64,000 bases of DNA from Prevotella sp. (GTDB taxonomy: Bacteria > Bacteroidota > Bacteroidia > Bacteroidales > Muribaculaceae), in NCBI GenBank assembly GCA_023662865.1, contig JAMPIK010000001.1, forward strand, positions 143,231 through 207,230. The letters are read 5' to 3'. Under the pieces are notes generated by a model. The model was given only the letters and a program-made list of their open reading frames with translations, was not told where the DNA came from and made no database searches. Shown piece after piece: positions 30,330 to 39,161 of this stretch. A program made the position numbers and the translations under genes. The stretch's first letter is position 1; each line of letters begins with the position of its first letter.

Positions 30330-31208
30330 TTAATCTGTAAGATCTGCCGGGAGAAGTGGCATTGCACCTTTACGTGTGCAGACGTATGCCGAGGTCTGCA
30401 CGGCAGTTGAATGAGCCTTGGCAACCGATTTGCCTTTCAGTATGCTTGAAATAAAAGCTGCGGTGAAAGAGTCGCCGGCGCCTACCGTATCGGCAACTTC
30501 CACTTTTGGGGTAGGTTGGAACGACACTTTCCCGGATGTAAATACATAGCTGCCGTTAATCCCACAAGTGAGGATAAGTATTTTCAGATTGTACTTTTCA
30601 AGAAGTATCCGACATTTGTCTTGCAGGTCAATACCGGGGTAGCCGAACATACGGCTTACTATAACAAGCTCCTCATCATTAATTTTGAGGACGTTGCAAC
30701 GCTTCATCGAATTGCAGATAATATCCTTGTCATAAAAATCTTGACGAAGGTTTACATCAAAAACCACGAGAGAATCCTCAGTTTGAGGCATTGTGTCAAG
30801 GAAGCGGTTGATGGTTTCACGCGACACCACATTGCGCTGAGCAAGAGAACCGAAACAGATAGCTTTCGTTTTCTTCGCAAGTTCCTTGAGTTCGTCTGTA
30901 AAGGGAATATTATCCCACGCCACATTTTCCTTTATATTGTATTGCGGCATCCCGGCCGGGTCTATCTCCACTTGAACCGTCCCGGTAGGATAAGGCACTT
31001 CTGCAATCAGTTGGTTAAGACCTTTTGAGGTAAAGTTCTCAATAATCTCCTTACCTAAAGCATCTGCACCTATTGCACTTACAACGCAGCTTGGAAGTCC
31101 GAATTGCGAAACATGATAAGCAAAATTGGCAGGTGCTCCGCCAATCTTTTTGCCTTCCGGAAGAATGTCCCATAAAGCTTCTCCCATGCCAACGACTATT
31201 CCTTTCAT
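30330..31208 (-). CDS. PfkB-family sugar kinase, probably fructokinase
   Basis: 292 residues. Starts GMGEALWDILPEGKKIGGAPANFAYH, the substrate-binding region of PfkB kinases, with the GAP-N-A signature. The second signature near residue 240, DTVGAGDSFTAAFIS, holds the catalytic Asp and anion hole. Seven bases after a FucP-type sugar permease. The same kinase-permease pair occurs in the Bacteroides fructan locus, so fructose is the most likely substrate, though other ketoses are possible. No fructan-degrading enzymes or SusC/D genes are in this window. Confidence 0.85.
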   Translation of the reverse strand: MKGIVVGMGEALWDILPEGKKIGGAPANFAYHVSQFGLPSCVVSAIGADALGKEIIENFTSKGLNQLIAEVPYPTGTVQVEIDPAGMPQYNIKENVAWDNIPFTDELKELAKKTKAICFGSLAQRNVVSRETINRFLDTMPQTEDSLVVFDVNLRQDFYDKDIICNSMKRCNVLKINDEELVIVSRMFGYPGIDLQDKCRILLEKYNLKILILTCGINGSYVFTSGKVSFQPTPKVEVADTVGAGDSFTAAFISSILKGKSVAKAHSTAVQTSAYVCTRKGAMPLLPADLTD

Positions 31209-31215
31209 TACATAT

Positions 31216-32400
31216 TTAATTTATTGTTGTTTTTATTTTCATCGTATAAAACAATAGGTAAACGACACCTATTGTCATCACGGCAACTGAACCAACCTGA
31301 CCGATTGAATCAGCGGCAACCCCCATGGCAAGAGGGAACACGGTGCCTCCGAAAAGACCCATTATCATTAAGCCGGATACTTCATTTTTCTCACCGGGCG
31401 TAAATATAAGAGCTTGCGAGAATACTACCGAGAAGATATTGGAATTACCAAAACCTATTAAAGCAATGCCCACATAGAGAGGCATAAGCGCGGAGCTAAC
31501 AAACAGTATCGCCATGCCGGCAAGCATCATAATAACACTGATTGCAAAAAATATTTTCGGCGACATCAATCGGAGAATGAATGCTCCGAGAAAGCAACCG
31601 ATTGTACGGAAGATGAAATAAATGCCGGTTGCAAATCCCGCCTCTACCAAAGGGAGGCCGACACGTTCCATTATTATTTTCGGGGCGGCGGTGTTTGTAC
31701 CCACATCAATACCGACATGGCACATTATGCCAAGGAAGCACAAAAGAATAAACGGACGGCCGAGCAATTTTATACATTCAGTAAATCCGGAAGCCTTGTC
31801 GGGAGTCTCCTCCTTAATATGTGTAGCAGCGAGAAGGACTATTGACAGGAAGCTGACTGCCGTGTAAATAACAAACAGTACTCTCCACCCGAGACCGAAT
31901 CCCGGGAAAAGTGTCATAGCTCCCCATGCGGCAATAATCGGTGCGAGAAAAGAGGCAATCGCTTTGACAAATTGTCCGAAAGTAAGCGTCGATGCCAATT
32001 TGTCACCGGCTATTAAGTTGGTAACCAGTGGGTTCAGTGATGTCTGCATTATTGCATTGCCTATGCCGAGCAGAGAGAATGATATTAGCATCACAAAGTA
32101 GCTGTCTGCAAAAATCGGAATAATGAGTGATACGGCAGTAACAATAAGGCTAATCAGGACAGTTTTCTTCCGGCCGATTTTGTTCATCAACATTCCGGTT
32201 GGAACAGAGAAAATCAGAAACCAAAAGAATACAAGCGAAGGAAAAAGATTAGCTTGTGAGTCCGTCAGATTTAAATCCTTTTGAACGTAGTTAGATGCTG
32301 TTCCCACCAAGTCTACAAATCCCATAGCAAAGAAACACAGCATTACAGGAATCATTTGCAGCAAGAACGATTTGCGATGCGTAACAAGCGATTGTGTCAT
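31216..32400 (-). CDS. MFS sugar permease (FucP / glucose-galactose family)
   Basis: 394 residues, about twelve hydrophobic segments. Family features: FFAMGFVDLVGTASNYVQKDLNL in helix 1, the MFS loop MNKIGRKKTVL between helices 2 and 3, and the duplicate half-repeat. Proton-driven import across the inner membrane. Operon with the PfkB kinase, pointing to uptake of a monosaccharide that is then phosphorylated, probably fructose. The 134-base gap upstream has no perfect TAnnTTTG box, so its promoter is not assigned. Confidence 0.87.
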   Translation of the reverse strand: MTQSLVTHRKSFLLQMIPVMLCFFAMGFVDLVGTASNYVQKDLNLTDSQANLFPSLVFFWFLIFSVPTGMLMNKIGRKKTVLISLIVTAVSLIIPIFADSYFVMLISFSLLGIGNAIMQTSLNPLVTNLIAGDKLASTLTFGQFVKAIASFLAPIIAAWGAMTLFPGFGLGWRVLFVIYTAVSFLSIVLLAATHIKEETPDKASGFTECIKLLGRPFILLCFLGIMCHVGIDVGTNTAAPKIIMERVGLPLVEAGFATGIYFIFRTIGCFLGAFILRLMSPKIFFAISVIMMLAGMAILFVSSALMPLYVGIALIGFGNSNIFSVVFSQALIFTPGEKNEVSGLMIMGLFGGTVFPLAMGVAADSIGQVGSVAVMTIGVVYLLFYTMKIKTTIN

Positions 32401-32534
32401 AGCCTTAAAAATATGATTGAATTTATCAAGTAATTAACAAATCACAACGATTGATAAAACTTATACAAATTTGCTCATATTTTTGTTTACTTTTTTTGCA
32501 GTAATTCATCGGAAGCTACCCGATAATTTAATGC

Positions 32535-33890
32535 TTATGCTTTAGGCCCCATATCATAAAATTTCAGGGCCTTAATTTGAAATCTGCGTCTGCGTGCCTG
32601 CGGATAAAGAATTGCCAAAGCCAAAGAGCGCATGAATAAATAGCTCAAAAAGGATATCCATAATATCGTATTTGCGACATAAGGAGAATGTTCGGCAGGC
32701 ATAAAAATATTGAATGTAAAGAAAGTTATCGAACCAACGGCTGTGGCTGCAAACATAAGGCGAGTAGCAGTTAAACCTATATACAAGCCGTCATATATAA
32801 AGGCCGCAACACTTACTGCAGGAAGCAGCACAAGCATAATTTTAAACTGTTCTATGCCGGCAAGTACATCTGTCTCCGGTGTGATAAATCTGCATATGGG
32901 TGCTTGACATATTGCATATATTAATGTAAACAATACAGTCATACCGAGTGCCCAAAATGCGAGTGTCCACTCTGTTTTGCGCAACATAATAAGACTCCCG
33001 CTACCCACACATTTACCGGCAAGTGCTTCGGCAGAGAATGCAAAGCCGTCCATAAAATAAGAGAAGAATATGAAGAATTGCAACATCACCGCATTCACAG
33101 CTATTGTCAATGAATTGATTGACGCTCCATATGCTGTCATACCCAACGATACGGCCATTATGCAAAGCGAACGCAAAAATATATCTGAATTGACTTTGAA
33201 AAATTTGCCTTTCCCTTTGAATGTAAATATCTTATTTAACGAAATAAACGGTAATTTCCCTCCATTAAATTTACGAACAAGTATCAAAGCGAACACCAAG
33301 CCGAACCAGTTTGCAAGGCATGTGCCCATTGCCGTACCGGCAAAGCCGAGTTTAAAGACAAATACAAAGATTACACTTGCGGCAATATTAATTAAATTGG
33401 TAGTTATCGCAATAATCATAGGGTAAAAACTTGATTGCATACCCAAAAACCAGCCGCTTACCGACATTGTGCCGAGTATAGCCGGTGTACTCCATATTAT
33501 AATGCCGAAATACAAGGAGGCAAGATGAGCTATTTGAGGCTCGGCTGAAACTATTTTGAGAATAATCCAAGCCAAAGGTATTTGCAAAATAATCATTATT
33601 GTACCGATAAACGAAGCAAGTACCAATGAGTTTGAAAACATCTCCGATATTGCAACTTTATTGCCGGAGCCGTAAGCTTGGGCCGTCATTCCGGAGGTTC
33701 CCGCTCTAAAAAAACTGAAAGGCCAAAGCAATACGTTTACCATAATGGTGCCCACAGCTATTGCAGCCAAGAAGGCTTCCGAACCCAAATGCCCGGCTAT
33801 TGTAGTGTCGGAAAGGCCCAATAAAGGCACGGTAATATTACTTACTATTGCGGGTAAAGCAATCTTGAATATTTGTCTGTTTATATTCAT
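32535..33890 (-). CDS. MATE-family efflux transporter
   Basis: 451 residues from ATG 33890; a longer frame to 34010 is rejected because it covers the promoter and overlaps ispE. About twelve hydrophobic segments; N-terminal FKIALPAIVSNITVPLLGLSDTTIAGHLG is the usual MATE helix 1 (DinF branch). Cation-driven export of drugs, flavins or other organic cations; substrate unknown. Divergent from ispE across only 48 bases. The downstream gap (32401-32534) holds a weak ATCGG/CCGAT hairpin. Confidence 0.88.
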   Translation of the reverse strand: MNINRQIFKIALPAIVSNITVPLLGLSDTTIAGHLGSEAFLAAIAVGTIMVNVLLWPFSFFRAGTSGMTAQAYGSGNKVAISEMFSNSLVLASFIGTIMIILQIPLAWIILKIVSAEPQIAHLASLYFGIIIWSTPAILGTMSVSGWFLGMQSSFYPMIIAITTNLINIAASVIFVFVFKLGFAGTAMGTCLANWFGLVFALILVRKFNGGKLPFISLNKIFTFKGKGKFFKVNSDIFLRSLCIMAVSLGMTAYGASINSLTIAVNAVMLQFFIFFSYFMDGFAFSAEALAGKCVGSGSLIMLRKTEWTLAFWALGMTVLFTLIYAICQAPICRFITPETDVLAGIEQFKIMLVLLPAVSVAAFIYDGLYIGLTATRLMFAATAVGSITFFTFNIFMPAEHSPYVANTILWISFLSYLFMRSLALAILYPQARRRRFQIKALKFYDMGPKA

Positions 33891-33894
33891 TCTG

Positions 33895-33902
33895 CAAAAA
33901 TA
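33895..33902 (-). promoter_or_regulatory. -7 box for the MATE gene, 4 bases from ATG
   Basis: TATTTTTG on the minus strand (33902 to 33895) matches TAnnTTTG. Only four bases separate it from ATG 33890, implying a leaderless mRNA. No TTTG at -33. Confidence 0.5.
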
Positions 33903-33926
33903 CTCAAAAATTCCGAATTTATTTCG

Positions 33927-33934
33927 TAAATTTG
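33927..33934 (+). promoter_or_regulatory. -7 box for ispE, 4 bases from ATG
   Basis: TAAATTTG (33927-33934) matches TAnnTTTG and ends 4 bases before ATG 33939. A leaderless ispE transcript is predicted. No clear TTTG at -33. Confidence 0.55.
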
Positions 33935-33938
33935 CAAC

Positions 33939-34790
33939 ATGATTAAGTTTGTCAATGCAAAAATCAATCTCGGACTGAACGTAATACGCCGCCGTCCTGA
34001 CGGTTACCACGATTTATCCACTGTATTCTATCCGGTTGGAAAAAACTCCGGAATAAATGGAGACGCAGGCTCCTTGGCTGATGTGATTGAGATTGTGCCT
34101 TCTGAAAAGGATACTTTAACCGTTTTCGGGCAAGAACTCAATTGCCCCATAACAGACAATCTTGTGTGGAAAGCGTTATTGCTTTTCAGAAGTATTTACC
34201 CGGATTTGCAGCCGGTAAATATCTTCATGGAGAAAAATATTCCTTCACAAGCCGGTATGGGAGGAGGTTCGGCAGATGCGGCTTTCACTCTGATGATGTT
34301 AAACGAGCTTTGCGGCTGCCCGTTTGATGAGAGTCAAATGAAACAAGCGGCGTTACGATTAGGTGCCGATTGCCCGTTTTTTATGATCAACAATCCATGC
34401 ATCGCTTCCGGGGTGGGAGAAATTCTCACACCGGTTGCACTAAATCTCTCCGGCTATAACCTTGTAGTACTCAAACCGGACGAAGGAATAAGTACTGCAC
34501 AAGCATTCAAATATGTAACTCTCGAGGAGCAATGTGTTGATATAGAACTTCTTCTGAATAGTCCGATAAAGCAATGGAAGGATTTTCTGAACAACGACTT
34601 TGAAAAATCGGCTTTCAAGATATTCCCCGATATGCAACGGATTAAAGAATATCTGTATGAACAAGGAGCGGAATATGCAAGTATGAGCGGCAGCGGCAGT
34701 GCTTTTTACGGTCTTTTTAAAGATTATGAAACTGCATATCAGGCATATTTAAACGCGAAAACTCCTTTCCGTGCTTTTGAGCAACTGTGA
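33939..34790 (+). CDS. ispE: 4-diphosphocytidyl-2-C-methyl-D-erythritol kinase
   Basis: 283 residues. GHMP kinase of the MEP isoprenoid pathway, phosphorylating the 2-hydroxyl of CDP-ME. N-terminal FVNAKINLGLNVIRRRPDGYHDLSTVFYP, with catalytic Lys and the DGYH motif; ATP-binding glycine loop IPSQAGMGGGSADAAF near residue 105; C-terminal MSGSGSAFYG. Expected size. Transcribed from a very close promoter and divergent from the MATE gene. Confidence 0.96.
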   Translation: MIKFVNAKINLGLNVIRRRPDGYHDLSTVFYPVGKNSGINGDAGSLADVIEIVPSEKDTLTVFGQELNCPITDNLVWKALLLFRSIYPDLQPVNIFMEKNIPSQAGMGGGSADAAFTLMMLNELCGCPFDESQMKQAALRLGADCPFFMINNPCIASGVGEILTPVALNLSGYNLVVLKPDEGISTAQAFKYVTLEEQCVDIELLLNSPIKQWKDFLNNDFEKSAFKIFPDMQRIKEYLYEQGAEYASMSGSGSAFYGLFKDYETAYQAYLNAKTPFRAFEQL

Positions 34791-34806
34791 CGGCTATGTG
34801 AGGTGA

Positions 34807-34838
34807 TTTGTCAGAGTCATATTTAATTTGTAATTTTG
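34807..34838 (+). promoter_or_regulatory. promoter for the M3 peptidase gene
   Basis: TTTG (34807-34810), 20 bases, TAATTTTG (34831-34838): full consensus, 30 bases before ATG 34869. Confidence 0.8.
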
Positions 34839-34868
34839 CAACAGTAATATAACCTTTTATCCACAACA

Positions 34869-37007
34869 ATGAAAAAATTATTCGGTGGCTGTCTTGCCAC
34901 TCTTGCAATTATGTCTGCATCAGATGTCGGTGCTCGCACCAATCCTTTTTTGGAACAATGGAATACACCCCGTGCTTCCGTTCCTTTTGACAAAATTATT
35001 ATTTCCGACTATGAAGAGGCTATAAAAGCCGGTATTGCGCAACAAAATCAGGAAGTGGCTGCAATATGCAACCAACGTTCCACTCCTACATTCGAGAATA
35101 CAATAAAGGCCTATGAGCGCAGCGGCTCTATACTTTACAATGTTGTCCTCACTCTGACAAACCTTGAAGGAGCTCTCGGCACAGACGAAATTCAAAAGGT
35201 TGTGAGCGAGACGACTCCTTTATTGAGCGAACATACCACTAACTTGATGCTCAACGAGGCTCTGTGGAATCGCATCAAGTTTGTATATGAAAACATGGAT
35301 AAGGATACTTCCCTTACTCCCGAAGATCGCCGTCTGACAGAAGAAGTGTACAAAGATTTTGCAGAGAACGGTGCCAATCTTGAAGGTGAAGCACGTGAGA
35401 AGTACCGCCGTCTCTCTACTGAATTGAGCAACCTGACAGTGAAATTCGGCCAAAACCTTACCAATGATATGAAGAACCCCGAGCGAGCACTCTGGCTCAC
35501 CACAGATCAGCTTTCAGGTCTGCCCGAAAGTGCAATCGCTGCAGCGCGTGCCGAAGCGGCGGAAGCTCTCAAGGCTGCCGGCAAACCCGATGACGGCTCT
35601 CAATATCTGTTCACTGTTTTCTTCCCTTCTTACAGCCCCCTTATCAAATATTTGGACAACAGAGAGTTGCGCGAAAAAATGTACTACTTGTACAATACAC
35701 GCAACTATGGTGGAGAATTCGATAACACACAGCTCCTCAAGGACATCGCAAATGTACGTATGGAGATAGCTCAACTGTTCGGCTATTCCAACTATGCCGA
35801 CTATGTTCTGAACCGCCGCATGGCAAAAAATGCCAAGAATGTACGCAAATTGCTTGATGACTTGTGCAATGCCTACAAGGTACCGATGGAGAACGAAATC
35901 AAGGAAATCACCGAGTTTGCACAGCAAACCGAAGGTTCGGACTTCAAGCTCGAACCTTGGGACTACTCTTACTGGAGCGACAAACTCAAAAACGCCAAAT
36001 ACAGCTTCAATGATGAGGACATGAAGCCTTACTTTGAAGTAAACAATGTAATCAAGGGCGTTTTCGGTCTTGCTCATGATTTGTATGGCTATAACTTCAA
36101 AGAAAACAAGGATATAGTCGGTTACCACCCCGATGTTACAGCCTACGATGTGACAGACTCGAAGGGTGGCCTCATCGGTGTGTTGTACACTGATTTCTTC
36201 TATCGCCCCGGCAAAGCTCCCGGTGCATGGATGACTGAGTATCGCGGTGAGTACATTGACGATAACGGCGAACGTGTAATTCCCCTCATCTCAATAGTAA
36301 TGAACTTCACCAAGCCCAACGGCAACGAACCGACACTTATGACACCATACGAGGTTGAGACTTTCCTGCACGAATTCGGCCATGCAATACACGGCCTTTC
36401 AGGACAAGCCAAGTATCAAAGCCAAGGTGGCACAAACGTGTATCGCGACTTCGTGGAGCTCTTCTCTCAATTTAATGAGAACTATCTCACTCAGAAGAAA
36501 TTCCTTGACACATTTGCCGTTCATTATAAAACAGGCAAGAAGATGCCTAAGTCCCTGATTGACAAATTTATCAAGGCAAGCCAATACGGAGCCGCTTACT
36601 CCTGCATGCGTCAGCTCTCATTCGGCAATCTTGATATGGCATACCACAGTATAACAGAGCCTCTCCGTGCGAGTCAGGATATTGAAGAGTTTGAGGCGGA
36701 TGCCATTGAGCCGGTTAAGGTATTCGACTCTCCCAAAGGCACATTGCTCAGCCCCGCATTCGGCCACATCTTCTCCGGCGGATATGCTTCAGGATACTAC
36801 GGCTACAAATGGGCCGAGGAATTGGATGCCGATGCTTTTGCCGCTTTCCTCGAAGCCGGAAATATCTACGACAAGAAAACAGCAGCCAAATTCCTCAAAA
36901 TGCTTCAAGCCGGTAATACGGTAGACCCCGAAGTATTGTATGAAGAATTCCGCGGACGTCCGGCTACTGTTGACGCCATGCTCGTGCGCGACGGTATAAA
37001 GAAATAA
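34869..37007 (+). CDS. M3-family zinc metallopeptidase (peptidyl-dipeptidase Dcp-like)
   Basis: 712 residues, the size of Dcp/oligopeptidase A. N-terminal export signal MKKLFGGCLATLAIMSASDVGA, so periplasmic rather than cytosolic. N-terminal helical half, then the zinc site ETFLHEFGHAIHGL (HExGH, ~residues 500-505) with the third ligand in the GTNVYRDFVELFSQF segment. Substrate-binding region FSGGYASGYYGYKWAEELDADAF is typical. Removes dipeptides from the C-terminal ends of peptides. Own promoter and terminator; codon use looks more biased than in neighbouring genes, suggesting good expression. Confidence 0.93.
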   Translation: MKKLFGGCLATLAIMSASDVGARTNPFLEQWNTPRASVPFDKIIISDYEEAIKAGIAQQNQEVAAICNQRSTPTFENTIKAYERSGSILYNVVLTLTNLEGALGTDEIQKVVSETTPLLSEHTTNLMLNEALWNRIKFVYENMDKDTSLTPEDRRLTEEVYKDFAENGANLEGEAREKYRRLSTELSNLTVKFGQNLTNDMKNPERALWLTTDQLSGLPESAIAAARAEAAEALKAAGKPDDGSQYLFTVFFPSYSPLIKYLDNRELREKMYYLYNTRNYGGEFDNTQLLKDIANVRMEIAQLFGYSNYADYVLNRRMAKNAKNVRKLLDDLCNAYKVPMENEIKEITEFAQQTEGSDFKLEPWDYSYWSDKLKNAKYSFNDEDMKPYFEVNNVIKGVFGLAHDLYGYNFKENKDIVGYHPDVTAYDVTDSKGGLIGVLYTDFFYRPGKAPGAWMTEYRGEYIDDNGERVIPLISIVMNFTKPNGNEPTLMTPYEVETFLHEFGHAIHGLSGQAKYQSQGGTNVYRDFVELFSQFNENYLTQKKFLDTFAVHYKTGKKMPKSLIDKFIKASQYGAAYSCMRQLSFGNLDMAYHSITEPLRASQDIEEFEADAIEPVKVFDSPKGTLLSPAFGHIFSGGYASGYYGYKWAEELDADAFAAFLEAGNIYDKKTAAKFLKMLQAGNTVDPEVLYEEFRGRPATVDAMLVRDGIKK

Positions 37008-37018
37008 TAATACTCCGG

Positions 37019-37050
37019 CTTATCCCACACGCCTTGCCGTGTGGGATAAG
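37019..37050 (+). terminator. terminator after the M3 peptidase gene
   Basis: Perfect 13-bp stem CTTATCCCACACG (37019-37031) / CGTGTGGGATAAG (37038-37050), followed by TGTATATATA rather than a clean T-run. Confidence 0.7.
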
Positions 37051-37072
37051 TGTATATATAGGATAGGTCCAT

Positions 37073-38452
37073 ATGAAGCAACTTTTATTTAATGCCCTCA
37101 TTGTTAACGAGGGAAGAAAATTTACCGGCTATGTAGCCATTGACGAATCAGGTATAATCCGGAGTGTGGGCGAAGGAAACCCGTCTCAGTCCCTCATTAA
37201 CGAATATGCCGACAGTACTCTTGACTTAGCCGGCAATGTCCTAATCCCCGGAGTAATTGACTCGCATGTACATTTCCGTGAGCCGGGAGTAGAACATAAA
37301 GCTACTATCTATACTGAAAGCCGAGCCGCCGTGGCCGGTGGTGTAACCTCCTATATGGAAATGCCGAACACATCTCCGGCTACAACTACACTCGAAGCCC
37401 TTGAGGATAAATTCGCGCGCGCTACTGCCGATTCAATGGCAAATTACAGTTTCTATATCGGTGCGACACATGATAATCTCAATGTGTTGAAAGCTGCCGA
37501 TTACACTCGCATACCGGGCATAAAATTATTTATGGGGTCTTCTACCGGTGGTATGTTGGTCAACTCGGAAGACGCACTTTCAGAAATATTCAAACTCCCG
37601 GTTCTGATAGCCGCACATTGCGAAGATGAAGAAACTATCTCTGCCAACACACAAGCAGTGAAAGAATTGTATGGAGACACAGACCCGGGAATTAGGTGGC
37701 ATCCTGAAATCCGAAGCGTGCTCGCTTGCTGCAAAAGTACGGCAAAGGCAATACAATTGGCTAAAAAATATAATACTCGCCTTCATATTCTGCATCTAAG
37801 TACCGAACAAGAAACAAGAATGCTTGCCCAAGCACCTGAAAATATCACCGGTGAGGTATGCGTTGCACATCTCATTTTTGATGATCGGGACTATGTTCGC
37901 CTCGGCACTAAAATAAAATGCAATCCGGCGGTGAAGAGTGTACAACACAAGTGGGAATTGGCCGCTGCTTTAAATGAGGGTATAATTTCTACAATCAGCA
38001 CTGACCATGCGCCCCATACCCTCTCTGAAAAAAATCAGCCTCTGTTCAAGGCACCTTCCGGTATACCCATGATACAATTCTCTCTTCCAAATATGATTGA
38101 ATCGGCAGACTACCTCCACTTGTCATTAGAAACTATTGTTGAGAAAATGTGTCATAATCAGGCCGATATCTTCGGAATTGAAAATCGAGGTTATATCAGA
38201 GAGGGTTATTGGGCAGACCTTGTACAACTGAACTTGCTAGAAAATACTCATGTTGATGAAGATACAATATTAAGCAAATGCAAATGGAGTCCACTTGATG
38301 CATACAATATTCGTTCCCGGGTTAAACGCACATGGGTGAACGGAAGTATTGTTTATGACGACACTATAGGTATTATCGAGGAAAATAAAAATGCCGCTCC
38401 TCTTAGGTTTAGTTGCGAAAAAAGAAATTGTAGAAAATTGAATGACGTGTAA
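37073..38452 (+). CDS. pyrC: dihydroorotase
   Basis: 459 residues. Third step of pyrimidine synthesis. Metal site DSHVHFREPG (~residue 62), carboxylated-Lys segment GIKLFMGSSTGG (~146), His ligands in LIAAHCEDE and LHILHLSTEQE, catalytic Asp in STDHAPHTLSEK (~304). Long-form dihydroorotase (allantoinase-like, PyrC/PyrX type). The expected family end (PLRF) is followed by ~13 extra residues rich in Cys, Arg and Lys (SCEKRNCRKLNDV) that overlap a possible small gene on the other strand. The promoter is not clear; the start is 22 bases after the preceding terminator. Confidence 0.94.
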   Translation: MKQLLFNALIVNEGRKFTGYVAIDESGIIRSVGEGNPSQSLINEYADSTLDLAGNVLIPGVIDSHVHFREPGVEHKATIYTESRAAVAGGVTSYMEMPNTSPATTTLEALEDKFARATADSMANYSFYIGATHDNLNVLKAADYTRIPGIKLFMGSSTGGMLVNSEDALSEIFKLPVLIAAHCEDEETISANTQAVKELYGDTDPGIRWHPEIRSVLACCKSTAKAIQLAKKYNTRLHILHLSTEQETRMLAQAPENITGEVCVAHLIFDDRDYVRLGTKIKCNPAVKSVQHKWELAAALNEGIISTISTDHAPHTLSEKNQPLFKAPSGIPMIQFSLPNMIESADYLHLSLETIVEKMCHNQADIFGIENRGYIREGYWADLVQLNLLENTHVDEDTILSKCKWSPLDAYNIRSRVKRTWVNGSIVYDDTIGIIEENKNAAPLRFSCEKRNCRKLNDV

Positions 38453-38645
38453 TCCCATTTTCGCGTTCAGACTCACGGCGGAGAATTTCGGCATCATGGC
38501 CGGCATCTCCGCCTTTTTTTCGGCTGTTTTTCATCAGATACTCAGACCCGCAATGAAGACATACCAATATCCCCACGATAATCAAGAGTATCAGCAATAC
38601 GATTACGGTATCGGAAAACGTAGATGTAAAACTGCATATAATCAT
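38409..38645 (-). CDS. possible small membrane protein, 78 residues
   Basis: One hydrophobic segment (residues ~13-31, TVIVLLILLIIVGILVCLHC) followed by CLHCGSEYLM and a charged tail (SRKKGGDAGHDAEILRRE). Fills most of the gap between pyrC and the DUF488 gene, starting 30 bases after the DUF488 stop on the same strand, so it could be the second gene of that unit. Its last 44 bases overlap the pyrC end antisense. I do not recognise the family, and it may be a chance ORF. Confidence 0.35.
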   Translation of the reverse strand: MIICSFTSTFSDTVIVLLILLIIVGILVCLHCGSEYLMKNSRKKGGDAGHDAEILRRESERENGITRHSIFYNFFFRN

Positions 38646-38675
38646 ACAGATAAAACACCCGGGCAGATAAAAGGT

Positions 38676-39029
38676 TCACTCCCGAAGCAATGCCGCTACT
38701 ATCACGGCATTGTTGCGCACATGGTCATGCGAAGAATATAGCAAAGTAATTACCGGCTTGTCTTTCAATTGCTCTTTAAATTCAGCAAACGCCGGATTTC
38801 CCTCCAATTCTTCTCTGTAGCGAGTTTGAAATTGCGGCCAATTTAATGCCGGGTCGGTGTGAAACCATTCACGCAATGGGGTAGAGGGAGCTATATTTTT
38901 TTTCCATAAATCATAATGGAAGGTTTGATGACTCAAACCTCGTGGCCATAGCTTGTCAATATACACACGATAGCCGTCGGAGGCTGATTCCAAATCGTAT
39001 GCGCGTTTGATGTTTATTGTCTGTGACAT
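38676..39029 (-). CDS. DUF488 (YeaO-like) protein
   Basis: 117 residues from ATG 39029. The product then begins MSQTINIKRAYDL, and RVYIDKLWPRGLS plus LREWFHTDPALNWPQFQ are the characteristic DUF488/YeaO segments, ending with VITLLYSSHDHVRNNA. A longer frame to 39104 adds residues unlike the family. Small soluble protein of unknown biochemical function. The gap upstream to the LRR gene (133 bases) is AT-rich and divergent; no strong promoter was assigned on this strand. Confidence 0.85.
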   Translation of the reverse strand: MSQTINIKRAYDLESASDGYRVYIDKLWPRGLSHQTFHYDLWKKNIAPSTPLREWFHTDPALNWPQFQTRYREELEGNPAFAEFKEQLKDKPVITLLYSSHDHVRNNAVIVAALLRE

Positions 39030-39161
39030 AGTAGAATTCTGATTTATATGACTCTTAAATAACAAATCGGGAAGTAATAAAGTTGAATTGAACCAATTAA
39101 ACAAACAATTGTTATAAAGTCAAAAAGAATTCTAAATTTAACACATCAATACTTGTAGACT

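Noticed and set aside
34717..34908. Small minus-strand ORF across the ispE/M3 peptidase gap
   Set aside because: Overlaps both plus-strand genes and the consensus promoter; no recognisable product.
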